From assembly GCA_008477525.1 (NCBI GenBank), contig SPDT01000006.1, positions 151,501 to 215,500 of the forward strand: a DNA stretch of 64,000 bases. The letters run 5' to 3'. Below the pieces are notes generated by a model. It made no database searches. It was not told where the DNA came from and saw nothing but the letters and a program-made list of their open reading frames with translations. Positions 34,301 to 46,054 of the stretch are shown here, piece after piece. The stretch's first letter is position 1, and every line of letters starts with the position of its first letter. The translations under genes and the position numbers were made by a program. The stretch is from Hypomyces perniciosus. Its lineage: Eukaryota; Ascomycota; Sordariomycetes; Hypocreales; Hypocreaceae.

Positions 34301-37300
34301 GGCCTACTCTTAGATATTCTTACTACTACATACGGAGTACGGAGTAGAGTAGAGAAGTACACATGTGCTTGGAGTGAATGTAGGGTAATAATAGACTGAA
34401 GCCGGACCCTGCATTTCGAAGACTATCATACAGCTACCCTGATAAGATCAAAATATATGGGATAGCTCGCGCGATACTCCGTACGAGGATTTCGAGTTGA
34501 ACTAATTTCTCACGTCCCTGAATTCCACATTGGTATTGCCCAGTCGAAGGAATGATTCCATCTGATAACTATTGGTTGTTTTCTTCCACATAGGCTTATA
34601 AGGTACGGTAGTTTTGGGTGGGGGGTATACATTAGGGGCACGAAGTACTTCGTACTCTGTACTAAGATACTAGTACAGTACGTATCTCAACCGGGAGTTT
34701 GCTTTTCCGGAGGCACTAGTCTGTACTAATTTACACATACATGTTATTCGTACGTATGTACTTCGTACCTTCCTATCTATCACCTTCTATCAGCTGCTGA
34801 AAGGTAAGAGGAGAAAAAGAAAAAAAAAAATCTCATCCTTCAATATTCACTACTCAAAGCCAATCATCCTATTCATCCGCTCAGTCGCCCATGATTGTTG
34901 CCCAAGCTCTGAGGTCAGACGAACGAAACGAACCTGCAATTTGGGTGCAGGAAGGAGGCGATCACGCCTCTGCAAGTCGCGATCCTTCAACCCTGGTTCC
35001 CTGTGTCGATCACCGCGCTGCACATACCCCCCTCCAGCTCACTCCCCAGATCGTCTCCTGGCTCTTCTCCCTCTCTCTCTTACAATAATACTCCGCAGTC
35101 AGCCATGGATGAACTAGGCACGTACGCCTGAGGCACGCCCGCAAACTCCTGGTGGAGGGACTGGGCGCGCGAACACCGGCTTTGACCATCCTCAGAATCA
35201 AGCGCCCACCGTTTTCCTTCACGGTTGACCGGATCCTTGGGACGATAATAGTACCTACGACTATTATTACTACATATGCTTCAGAGCAACCGGCAACTAG
35301 CCCGTTCTCAGAAGCCGAAGTGGCGCTTTTCTGGTGTTGTGTTGCGGGCGTCCTCAAGTACGGTGGCGTAGCTCTGCACTACCGACGAGTACACACACAA
35401 TCGGGTCGTCAACCATGCTGCTTTGACATGTTTTGTACTGCGCCTTGTTCGCACATTACCCACTACGGACTTCGTACGCGGATTCAATTCTTTGGGGTAT
35501 ACGAAGTACAGCGATGAATCTTCGAACTCGCGCTGTGCTACCAAACTGCACCTGTTCCTCTCGTACCACATTCACATTCCTGGACGTGCCACACGAACGA
35601 ACAAACGCACCCACCCCTCTACTCGGATTGGCAAAGCGCAAAGAGAGTTGTGATTAGGCTCAACACACCTCGCACGACTGCCGAATCGAGTCCACCCTCC
35701 ATTCCTGGCCGGTTACTCCGCATTACTCGTACACAAGGCCACACTAGCGTAAGGTTTTGATTCCTGGCTCTAATAATCACGTCGAAGTTCAAGGCCATGG
35801 ACAGTGTATCCATCATCTCCCTCGTCGCCGTACTCTCACCGACGCTGTACCTAAATGCTACCTCGTGTTATCCTCTTGGGAAACAGACAGATTTTACAGC
35901 ATATCTCACTGCGCACGAGGCTAATAGATACGCGCTGACCAATAATGCGACGAGCATTATTGCATACAGCATCGGCATCGCGACAAATGGTGTCGATGGC
36001 CCGATACTTCGCCTACGTCCTCAAAACTCTGGTAGCAGGTACCAGTATAAGAGAAGTCGAATTCCCCGTCAGTCTTTTTTGGCACAGCCCTGAAACTTCT
36101 TCGCTGCCAAAATCATTGTTACCGCTTTTCCCTAGACGTTGATCATCACAGATTCGTCCATTTTTTATGTGGTGATTTAGAGTCTGATTTCAAGGATCCC
36201 TGAACCACATACCCACTACATGCGGTTCACGCATTAGCGCCCTCTCACGAGTACATTCAAGCGTATCAAAGGGCGACACCACCACCACCACCGGCGAATA
36301 GTAGGAGACGTTTCCTCCACCTGCATCAAAGCGGTAATGTTGAGACTCGGGCTAAAAGCCAATAAGCAACGGAGGTAAAGGTGATCTGTGAACTGCAAGA
36401 AAGAGAAAGAGAGGATTAGCGAGAGAGAGACGGGAGGGCCAAAAGAGACGCCGCGCTAGGGGAAAAAGAAAGGTGAGACACCAAGGACAGTTCGTTCACG
36501 TTTGCCAGATCCCATCCTGACTAACAGTGGCCCTGTCGGTCCAAGAGAGAGAGAGAGAAGAAGACGGGCGAAACCAACTGAACGAGACTCCACGCACGCC
36601 TTCCGGCGGTGCCTTGCGTTGAATGACACCACTTCAACCCCTTAGGGCCACTAGATTCATCGACATCGTCGTCAGGCCACACCAGTAGTAATTTCTGCTG
36701 TAAGTATTGTCGTGAGGGCTTTTCTTCATTATTCTGTACCTTTGGCCTTGCCGCCCCGTTCCGCTTGCTCCGCCACTATAACCTCAATCCCTTGACGAAC
36801 ATAGCTGGTCATTCAAGTGGATGATGCCCGGGCGTCGGCAGTTGTCAGGGAGGGCGATTGCTCTTTTCGGCCTTCTGCCACAGCGTCAGCCGCGCCGGAA
36901 CTAGGCGCCTAGGCGGTGCTAAGACGAGAGAGCCGCCGAGATTGCGACCGTGTTCTTGGATGAGGCTGGGCTCAATATTGCCATTGTCATCATTGTAAAC
37001 GTCTTGGACCCGGCATTTCACGTTCATAATTTGGTAACGCCATCACGCAACTTGCGGGCTCTTCAGTCTTGTCTTGCCATGTCCATTTCCCGTCTGCCAG
37101 GCTGCGGGGTTAAGACAAAGCAGGGGTGGAGAGGAGCTGGAAGAAACCAACCCAATTGGGATAAAATGCTGGGGCTTGGTGTTGACGATGACGGATAGTG
37201 ATGATGGGCAGCGGCTCTTCGTGCGGGCGTGCGGGCATAAGGGAATGTAACAACTGGCTGTGGCGGCCGAGAATGGACGGAACAAGCAACGATGGCGCCC

Positions 37301-40300
37301 AAAAAGCAATAATCTGCTGACTGGAATGGACAGAAACGACATTCAACAGTTGACCGACTATACGAAAAGAGACGGTGGAGAGCTGCGTGGGCTGTTGTTG
37401 ATCTTGACCTGCCCCGTCTAGGCTTAGACGTCTCCGATCGCTGGTACTATTGTGCACCACACCACCTCGCATCGCATCGCATCGCATCGCATTTTCCCAT
37501 CTCATCGCATCTCATCTCATCATCACGATTCTCACTCCAGTTACCGAGCGTTTACGGATACGAGACAACTACCGGCTACTTGTTTTGTAAGTTTACAAGT
37601 AGTGAACTGACCCGAAAACCATTCTGCTCTTTCTTGGTTTCAACTACACCAAGGCCGTCATCATCTTTGGCATTGTGATCTCGATTCCTAGCAAAAGGAC
37701 TTTCCAAGTAGGTGCTCGGTCTGCTGTCTTCTTTTCTTTTTCTCCTTCGTCATCAAATTTCGTATATTTCTCTGGGCCAACCCTTGCGTGAGTGGTCGGA
37801 GCGGGCCAGTCTGGAGCGGCGCACAAGCACAAAGCAATACCTAGGCAGCAAACTTTACTTACGAGACGCACATGTACTCGTACTCGCTCGTATGGGCGGG
37901 CGGACAGGCGAGGGCGGATGGGACCGTCGTCGTTCTGGCGTGCCGCTGTGGTTCCGGCAAGGAGAAGAGGACCCGGATAGGAAATCCTCACAGACCCAGG
38001 CACCCGACATTCCCTAGCGCGAGCACAAGCGCGAGGTCCAGCAGGTCAGAGCCTCCAGGGCTGTCCCTTGGAGGGCTGAGCTCCACTCGCTGGCCGCCCG
38101 TCGTCATGCCAGTCTTCAGGAGTGGCATTTGCGTGCCAAGCCCGTCCGGACCAGGACCTTTCCCAAGTGGTCATCCCAGTGGTCGCCGATCTCCCTCTTG
38201 GGCCCTGCTCTGGCTGGCGCTGGTCCTGCGGTGCAATACTAGTCCGCTGGGTCGGGCTGCAGTGCACCACCTCACGCTGCAGCATGACCTACCGGTGGCC
38301 CGCCGCCAAAGCCGGCCTCAAGCTCCACCCTTCAGCAGCGTTATTTCTCTCTTGAGTACTTCCTGTTAGCTGTAGCCGGCTGCTGACTCGATACAGCCAC
38401 GCCTAGCACACATCAAGCGACTGATAGTACGTGTACACATCTCAACTCTGTGCTCGCTCGTTCGGAGTTCGGACAACTAGGGGCCCACGACCCAAAACAT
38501 ACTACTTTGCAGACCAGAAAGGTGAGTCGACATCTGTTTCTGACTCTCTTTGCGGCTTCCCTTTCCCAAGTTGGATATGCTTGATGCGGATTTTCTCCCG
38601 ATTTGTTTATGCCTGCCACTTATATGTCCCAGATCTCCCGCCTTACAGTCTCGGGAGCGTAGAGCCCTCGTGGCGACAAGCAGCAGAAGCAAGCGCATGA
38701 ACTGCAAACTCTTCACGATGCTGCTAATCACATACGTCGTATTACCAAGAACCCCTACTCCGTGCCATCATTTCCCTCACTTCATTACTCGTACCCGTAC
38801 GGAGTACTACTTGGTCGGTATCAACAGCATTGTCAGATACAGTTGCGCTAGCTGGCCGTTTTCTTTTGCCTTCCGGCATTTACACCCCTTTTGCAGCGCC
38901 ATCGCCGAGCCCCGCAACCGCACGCCCCTATACCCGGCATGCGCACGCCTCCCCTTGTCCCTCTTGGCCCTGTCACTCCCAATTACCCTTGCAGCCATCC
39001 ATCCCTTCTTTGGTTGGACACAGCGAATCTGGCATCTCAACGGCCTAAGATGGAGCGTTAGTAGTATTCTTGTTGTCTCTCGCGCTCCCTCAGAGCCTTA
39101 CCCCCCTTGCTCTCCCCAGATGCGCGTACTCCACCTGGGCTCGGCCGAGGTTTACCTCGTACAATGGACAGACAGATGCTACAATAATGCCGTCCTGCTT
39201 GAGCTCTGATGGCGTCGTATTGTGGTATTATGTTAGTGCCAATGCACACACGTATCTCCGACATCCGGCTCTGGTTTTGGCGTGCCGCTACCGCTATGAG
39301 CCATTGTCACAGGGTCCTTGGCGGCAGATATCCAAAAGGAATATCTTGTCTGTCTGTGGCGCCAGCCTGGTTCTGACGTGCACTTCCCAAGGGAGGCTGG
39401 CAGAGCAATGGCAATCTGACACTCTCTTCTCTCCCTGTCGGTGTCAATTGGCCCATCCATTAGCATTCATTGCATCCACACACATCCCCTTCGCTTCCTC
39501 CTCTGCCCCCGGTCTAAGTAGCCCTTGTCCACTCCCTGGAAGAGCCGGCCTTACCTGGCGCAGATCAACCGCCATCGACGGCTCGACGCAGGGCAGAGAC
39601 GACCTGCATACACAAAAGCAATGCCCCCTCGTGTTTCTCATTCCTCTTCTATCCTTTGATATTCGCCTGGGAACCCGAGACTTTGACTCTCCTGAATCTC
39701 ACCCGCATCCGAGCACCAAGCTTTAGTTCGCCCTTCTTCTCCCAAGCATTCACACCTTCTTTGCAGCTTGTCCCCACGCTGTCTCCGATATCTGCTACAA
39801 CTACTATCACTGCTTCACTGCTCCACTGCATCATTGCTTTCCGTTGGCCATCGCATCTTGCTGACCTTCATTTCCCTCCCTGCGAACAGCTCGCTGTACC
39901 TGCAGTCTCGAACCATCTTGTCCCCACTACTCCCAAGCGAGGACGGGTTTGCTCGACCCTGGCCGTTTTGTTCCAGCTTTGCAACAATTACACCATATTC
40001 GGCCTAATGTAGGTAAACGTCTGATCACTCCAGCAGCCGATTTTCATACCAGTCTCCTTGCTATTCACACACAAGCCTGTATATTTCACCAATTACATCG
40101 ATCGCAGATGGCAGAGGTGATCACACGGGTGGAAAGAATGCCAACACTGACTGGATTGTAGTAAAAGTCTAGAATACACTGATTATTGTACATTCCTCGC
40201 AACGGCTCAGATTCCCAAGACTGGCTGTTTGAGAGGAATTTTCTCTTTACTTCTCGAAGAAGCGGACCATTCTTTTTTTCAACACTGTGCTTGCGTTTTT

Positions 40301-40827
40301 GGCGCCGCGACGACTCTACCAACATACAGCTCGTCTCTCCGATTGAAGAAGCGGCCGACTAAAAAGGGAAGGGCAGCTGCTCTCTGGCCTGCATACTGTT
40401 TTCTCATCTTGGAATGCAACTGTCTCTGTTGAGGATCGGGACTATTCTCCGCCACTGCCAGGATTTTGCAGCTCACCAGTAAGAATCCGCCAGTCCCGTC
40501 AAGTGTCTCACCCACACCCCCCCCCCCCTTGACTAGAGAAAGAAGCAATTAACGCGCGGCGTCACTTGCAGGTCACGACAGCAAAACAAAACCACCGGTC
40601 TACAAGTTAGCCTCTGGGGAAGTAGCATATCAAATCTCCGAGCCAAGCTATCTGAGAGCAGGGTACCCCTCCTGGCTCAGTGATCCTCGGTGGATAAGAC
40701 CTCGTCGAGACCTGGTTTAAACATCGACTTGCGATTACATCTCGACCAAGACACAGAGGGCGGCATTCTTTACCTCTTACCTCCTCGAGCAATCCCTCCC
40801 TAAAAACTTCACTCTCCCGACAGCTTC
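28350..40827. other. 12.5-kb gene-poor tract upstream of medA
   Basis: No frame in this tract forms a recognisable protein. It is rich in the TACTYCGTA/TACGRAGTA motif (about 15 or more exact copies between 29.0 and 38.8 kb), in TAG/TAC trinucleotide patches, and from about 36.2 kb onward in long CT/GA-rich stretches. The last few kilobases probably include a long medA leader or promoter. A 139-aa frame at 29358-29777 has Thr- and Glu-Pro-rich coding-like composition but no homology I recognise. Confidence 0.5.
37467..37491. repeat. (GCATC)5 tandem repeat
   Basis: Five perfect GCATC units are followed by degenerate CATCTCAT units to about 37525, in the medA upstream tract. Confidence 0.9.
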
Positions 40828-43344
40828 ATGTCTGCTGTCAAGTTCCAGTCTCCGTCTTACAAACTCTTCGATGTGAGTCCAATCCCAGACCTCGTTCCAA
40901 CATGAGCGGGATCACTGCTCCATGCCATCTCGGACATGCCTTCACCCTTCATGTGGTCCTTTGAAGAGACCTTTCATGGGGCTTCCCTTGTTTCAGCGAG
41001 ATAGAAACAGGTCGACTGACACGAAGGAATCCGCAGCCGGGCTTCCACACCGACAAACCAATCATTGTTGGCGTGGACGACAGACTCGAGTCGCCCGAAA
41101 CCCTGACCCTTCGGTACGAAGAAGCCGTTCGAGAAGCAAACGGGGGAGACCTAGGCAGGGACTCCCTACCTAGTACTTTAGACATGGCGACCTACAGCAA
41201 GGCCCAGCTGCCGTCAATGAGTGGTACGTTTGACAGAGATGCCATCCGATGGATATTAACACCCCGAAAATCCCGTATCCGAGATCAGTGTGCAAACTAT
41301 GGCGGAGGGAAATCGAGAGAGAGTGCTGACAAGTCCGCCCTGTCGGCGTCGAACAGGCTACGACGCAACACGATACCAAGACACATCGTACGACCAATAC
41401 CCTACTCAGTCATTTTCAACACAACAAACCGACAAGTTCGCACAGTTGAACCAACAGTCGTTTGCTAACAACAATGCTGTTACTCAATATATGCCCACGG
41501 GGTCGACAGTACTCTCCTGTCAGCCTGCATCCGGCATGTGTGGCGCCAAAGTGTCCCTGAAATTTTCGTCACAATATGACCTCTTTAACATGTCGCCGAT
41601 GCCCTGCGTTTTCTTGTTCTTTGGATCGGAGAAGTGTCTCGTGCAGGAACTTGTTCGAGATTCTCATGATAGCGACGGGTTTGTCTACTCATGCAATGCA
41701 GATGCACCGCAGCTTTTGGTCACAGGAAGCACCAGTAGCAGCGTGCCTCTGTCATTAGTTATCGAAGGATCCCCCGGGGATGAGATCTCGAGGATGGGTG
41801 CTGGGACTTTTCAATACTTGGAAGGGTCTGGGGATGATATCACGCGGACCGACAAGCTCCAGAAGCATGAGACTACAGCACCTGTCCTCCAGGTCGATCA
41901 GCCGAGTACCTCGCCAAAGACCGTTGAGGCGCCGCCTCTACCATCTGTCGCGCCTACAAATACCTATGAGTACCCGTCTCAAAGCCAGTACGGCAATTCA
42001 TTCACACAAAGCAATAGCGACATGATTACGACATACCGAACCACGAGCTTTACTGATCCTCACTACCACAGGCGGGCAGCGCCAGGATGGAGTGGTTATG
42101 GGAGTACCTTGGCTGGCACCGGGAGAAGTTCGTCAACTCTTGATCACACAGGCATGTCGGGTCGACCTAGTTTGACACCACTGCCAATGCCGTCAGTTAA
42201 CGGGACCCCACAACTTATCCGAACGAGCACGATTGCCAATAGCAGCAACGGGTCTTACCACCCCATGTCATTGTATTCAAGCAAGGCCGTCCTGAAGATT
42301 AACGGTAAACTTGATACCATGGCACAGAATTGGGCACAAGAAGAGTGGGATAATCGCCGTCGGATCGTCATGTTTCGGAAGTCACAGAGTGGCTCAACCT
42401 TGACGACCAGCTTCCGCGCCATTCCCATCAACGAGAGACCCCCTAACAGCATATGCATCTCATGTATCTGGTGGGAAGAGAAGGGTGAGTGCTACGTCAC
42501 ATCAGTTGACACGATCCATCTGCTCGAACAACTTGTTGCCTCGCCGAACCGATTCAGCGTTGAGGAGAAGAATCGAATTCGCCGCAACCTCGAGGGATTC
42601 CATCCCCTCACTGTATCCAAGGCGAAGCCAGAGAGTGAGGAGTTCTTTAAGATTATCATGGGTTTCCCTAACCCAAAACCCCGCAACATTGAGAAAGACG
42701 TCAAAGTGTTTCCATGGAAGATCCTCGAACCTGCGCTCAAGAAGATTATCGGAAAGTACAGCGCCAGTCCGAGCAGCACCCTTCCCCCGGCGATTATGAT
42801 GGCTCCCATGAGCGCAGCTCCTTATGCTACATTACCCACACCGCCAGGCCATAGCATGGGATCACAACCGGGCATGTCTTCACAGCACGCGGATCCTCAC
42901 AGCCAGTATTCGGTACATTCAACTCACAGTACTGCACATCACGATGCCATTCCCTCACCCCGATCGCTGTCTAGTTCACAGCACTCATGGACTCCATACA
43001 CGGCTGCTCCGGCGTACTCTGCCACCACGTCTCGCACGTTGAGCCCTAGCCTCCGCAACCCGAGCCCCCAACAACCACCTGCCATGCGCATAAACACAAA
43101 CACGGCACAGCTACCGTCTGTAACAACATACGATACGCGAAATGTATCAGCAAGTGGTTATGGAAGCACTGGACTTCACACGCCTATTAGCCATCACCCG
43201 TCTACCACAACACCACCGAGGTGGGATACCACCCCTGCGAGCTACGCCGATAATAGCTATCCAAGCCTGACAGCGCATCATGCACCAGGTGGACAGTCGG
43301 TATATAATCCGTCTTCCTATGGAGATGGTTCACACCGTGCGTGA
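40828..43344 (+). CDS. medA: Medusa-type developmental regulator (MedA/Acon-3/Ren1/Acr1 family)
   Basis: Three exons (40828-40872, 41037-41223, 41357-43344) give 739 aa. Exon 1 encodes only 15 residues (MSAVKFQSPSYKLFD), and the junctions keep frame into PGFHTDKP and then SGYDATRYQ. About residues 90-210 form a beta-rich segment (STVLSCQPASGMCGAKVSLKF; FLFFGSEKC). The second conserved block (about 430-560) includes VLKINGKLD, SCIWWEEKGECYVTSVD, FSVEEKNRIRRNLEGFHP and KVFPWKILEPALKKI, diagnostic of medusa proteins. The C-terminus is Ser/Pro/His-rich and disordered. These nuclear proteins time conidiophore development and affect adhesion and virulence in several moulds. The very long non-coding tract upstream suggests complex control. 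Confidence 0.93.
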
Positions 43345-44671
43345 GAGAATTCAGGGGCATGCCACGCGCCCTATGGCGACTTCTTTTGGAGCCCTCTGAT
43401 GACCGGCGCCACGCACAACCAACCGTCCAATACCCCGTCTTGCGCACTTTCTCCCCAAGTCTCATAATGTTTCGTTCGACTCGTGAACACTCTAGGGAGG
43501 TCGCGCGGGTAAGTCAGGTGGCTAAAGTGTAAACCAATGAGGGTCATGGGCGGGACACCACCCCTCCGATCTCAACTCCCGGCAGCCACCGACAAGCTTA
43601 ATGGCGGTCTGACTGGGGCTGCCTCCAAATTCCGGGCTTGAACCTTGGATACTCTCATGGTGCCGACTTTTTTAACACTTGTCGCCGCCTCATCCTATTG
43701 CAGAGGGATCAGGTCATTCGAGATGGCAGATATTAGGCGGAGGGACCCTTCCATGCCGCGGCATCAACTGTCGATGGCTTCACGCACACTTCATAGAATC
43801 ACGCACACGCGCGCTCATATTCAGAGCATCATCACTACTGATCTTTTCATGACTCCTTTTTGGAACGGTTATTAAATGTTAGACCATCAGGTCTGTGTTG
43901 GAATATTACAGGGAACCATATATATATATAGACGACAGCATCACGAGGTTGAAACGCTGTGGGTTTTTTTTTGTCTTTGTCAACGATGTGGGCTATAAGG
44001 TTTAAAGCGGCTTTGGGAATTCCTCGTTGTTTTTGGTTTATAAGTAGGCATTATACCCTTTTTTTGTGTATGACATTTGTTACTATTTTGATCGCTCTCG
44101 TACAATATGTATCCTGGGGCGGCTGGATGGGGGTGTGTGTCCTGTCGGTAATGACATTTATGGTCGGGGAGAACTGGGAATGGACATGGCGGCCATTTGG
44201 GGGGGGGGGAGCAATGGAATGGTACATGGGAATTCCAGCAGGGAGGTGGCAAAGCATGTGGATGATGGGTTATGATGGAATGGAATGGTAATAATAATAA
44301 TCTCTCTATTTTGATGCACTCTTACACTCTCGACCCTCAACCTGTGATGAGCCATGCCCAAAATGAACTCTCTGAATACAACAAACAAGCATGTCCAGTG
44401 TGTTGGTCGTACTCTCGAATAGTACAGAGTAAATGAAGGTAGGATGATGGAATCTTGCATTACAAAATGCGTCAACATCATCACTGTCTCACTTGTCACC
44501 GACAGAAGACTACGATCTAGACTCAGCACTGAGATCTTGACTTGAACTTTCTTCTTGTACTATACAAATCAGTATCTAAACCTGAGTTCAACAGGCCAAA
44601 ATCAGGTTTAGAGAAAGGCTGCGCTGCCCACCGCTTTTTATCGCTGCTATGTCGTCGTATGTATGCGTCTA
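43345..44671. other. medA 3' region
   Basis: Mostly the expected 3'-UTR and terminator space of medA and the 3' space of the convergent F-box gene. An AT-dinucleotide run (about 43919-43931) and a G9-type run near 44200 are present. The open frames seen here have low-complexity composition and no domain. Confidence 0.5.
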
Positions 44672-45847
44672 TCATTTCCCAACCTGTGAAATGGTTTCAT
44701 CCTCCCCAGACTCATGCAGTCCCAGACTCATGTGACCCCCCTGACTTGCCGCTATGAATGCCTGATAAATCCGACCGTGTTGGTGCACGATTGTTGGGCC
44801 CTCGCTCTGGGTATTTATCATGCCTGACGGTCCAATCCCAAGCTGGTGAATCTGCCACTGTAGGTCCAACGGAGACCCTTCCGTACCAAGGTCTTGCCAG
44901 ACCTGTACGTAAATCTTGCTCTTCCTTACCGTGACGGAAAAGTCCGTCGGGCAACGGTTGCAGGCGCTGTGTTGCTCTTTGCCGTTTCTCTGTTTCAACG
45001 CCGTCTGAATCAGTGCCGACAAACGGTCTGGCTGCCAGCTTGAGCGTAAATGACCCTTGAAAGACAAGTGCGGGCATATTCGTAAGCACTCTATCATAGG
45101 TTCTGATTCAAGACCATACGGTCTGTAGCTCCACGATGAATAGAGGAGATAGCGTCCCTGGACGATACGTGGTCTGGCCGTGAATATCATCCGGGTGGGA
45201 GGGGTGGCAGGGGCGTTGAGTCTCATGCAGAAGTGACTGGTGGTGTATGGTGCCAACAACTTGCTGCGGTACATTGGATAAATGTTCAAGCGTGTATACC
45301 TGAGGGCGAGTTGAACGTGTCGGTGCCGGAGTTGGTACTGGCCTGTGTCGGTCATGTGTAGCGGTTGCTGACTTCTTCCGCATGCAAGCAAGCAGGTGCC
45401 CGTTGGTGTGTCATCGGTTTGCATATGATGTAGCCTTGCGCATCTTTCACATAGCCATGAGTCACCCGAGTGGTAGGCCATTTCGGTCAGGTATTCCATG
45501 CGATCTGGATAGCTGAGATTGCCGATGAGATTGGAGAGATCATGGTGGAAACCATGATACATGGCCCTGTTCGTACGGGCAAGGCAGACGCGGCTGGAGA
45601 TTGGAAGACGCTTGAAAATCATGTGGAAAAGCTCGGTTGGAAGCCCGAGGAGAAAACACTTTGAGGCTTCAGGGGGGATGGAAGGTGGTACAATTTCTTG
45701 TTTGGCGCTGTGAAGAGTGACTGCTTTGAACGCATCACCTATTGGGTTCTGACGCTGCTTTGGGGAAGACATTTTAATCCAAAAAACTAGAATAAGGAGT
45801 GTGATGAGAGAGACATGAAGAATAAAGAAGACATTGGCAGCGGCCAT
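44672..45847 (-). CDS. F-box protein with probable N-terminal membrane anchor
   Basis: A single exon. From the ATG at 45847 it encodes 391 aa, and from the internal ATG at 45772 it encodes 366 aa. The longer form starts with a near-continuous hydrophobic stretch of about 20 residues (residues 5-24, FFILHVSLITLLILVFWI within it), a convincing transmembrane segment, so I prefer it. An F-box follows at about 63-105 (LLGLPTELFHMIFKRLPISSRVCLARTNRAMYH). A CxxC...C pattern (CERCARLHH...CLLACGR) lies near 145-175. F-box proteins pick substrates for SCF ubiquitin ligases, and a membrane-tethered form would act on membrane-associated targets. No substrate domain is recognised in the C-terminal half. 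Confidence 0.78.
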   Translation of the reverse strand: MAAANVFFILHVSLITLLILVFWIKMSSPKQRQNPIGDAFKAVTLHSAKQEIVPPSIPPEASKCFLLGLPTELFHMIFKRLPISSRVCLARTNRAMYHGFHHDLSNLIGNLSYPDRMEYLTEMAYHSGDSWLCERCARLHHMQTDDTPTGTCLLACGRSQQPLHMTDTGQYQLRHRHVQLALRYTRLNIYPMYRSKLLAPYTTSHFCMRLNAPATPPTRMIFTARPRIVQGRYLLYSSWSYRPYGLESEPMIECLRICPHLSFKGHLRSSWQPDRLSALIQTALKQRNGKEQHSACNRCPTDFSVTVRKSKIYVQVWQDLGTEGSPLDLQWQIHQLGIGPSGMINTQSEGPTIVHQHGRIYQAFIAASQGGHMSLGLHESGEDETISQVGK

Positions 45848-46054
45848 AGTGATAATAGAGCTGAATGATGCTGGTAGCTGGTGGTGACTCGTGGGTCTTC
45901 CGCCAACCAAGGGCCAAAAGAGCGTTGCGAAGAATTTTGAAACCTCTGAAACCGGAGCCTTGTCGCTAATATGAGGTCAAAATCGAAGAAAATCAGAATA
46001 ACGGCTGGAAAGAGCTGCTGAGGGTACCACGGCAGTCGCAGGGTTGAATGACGA

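Noticed and set aside
23936..40827. Intact transposon or retroelement in the gene-poor tract
   Set aside because: No reverse transcriptase, integrase or transposase motifs and no long terminal or inverted repeats were recognised; only the stand-alone retropepsin-like gene was found.
43959..44291. 110-aa Trp/Met-rich hydrophobic frame after medA
   Set aside because: Composition reflects G/T-rich 3'-UTR sequence; no family resemblance and no promoter context.
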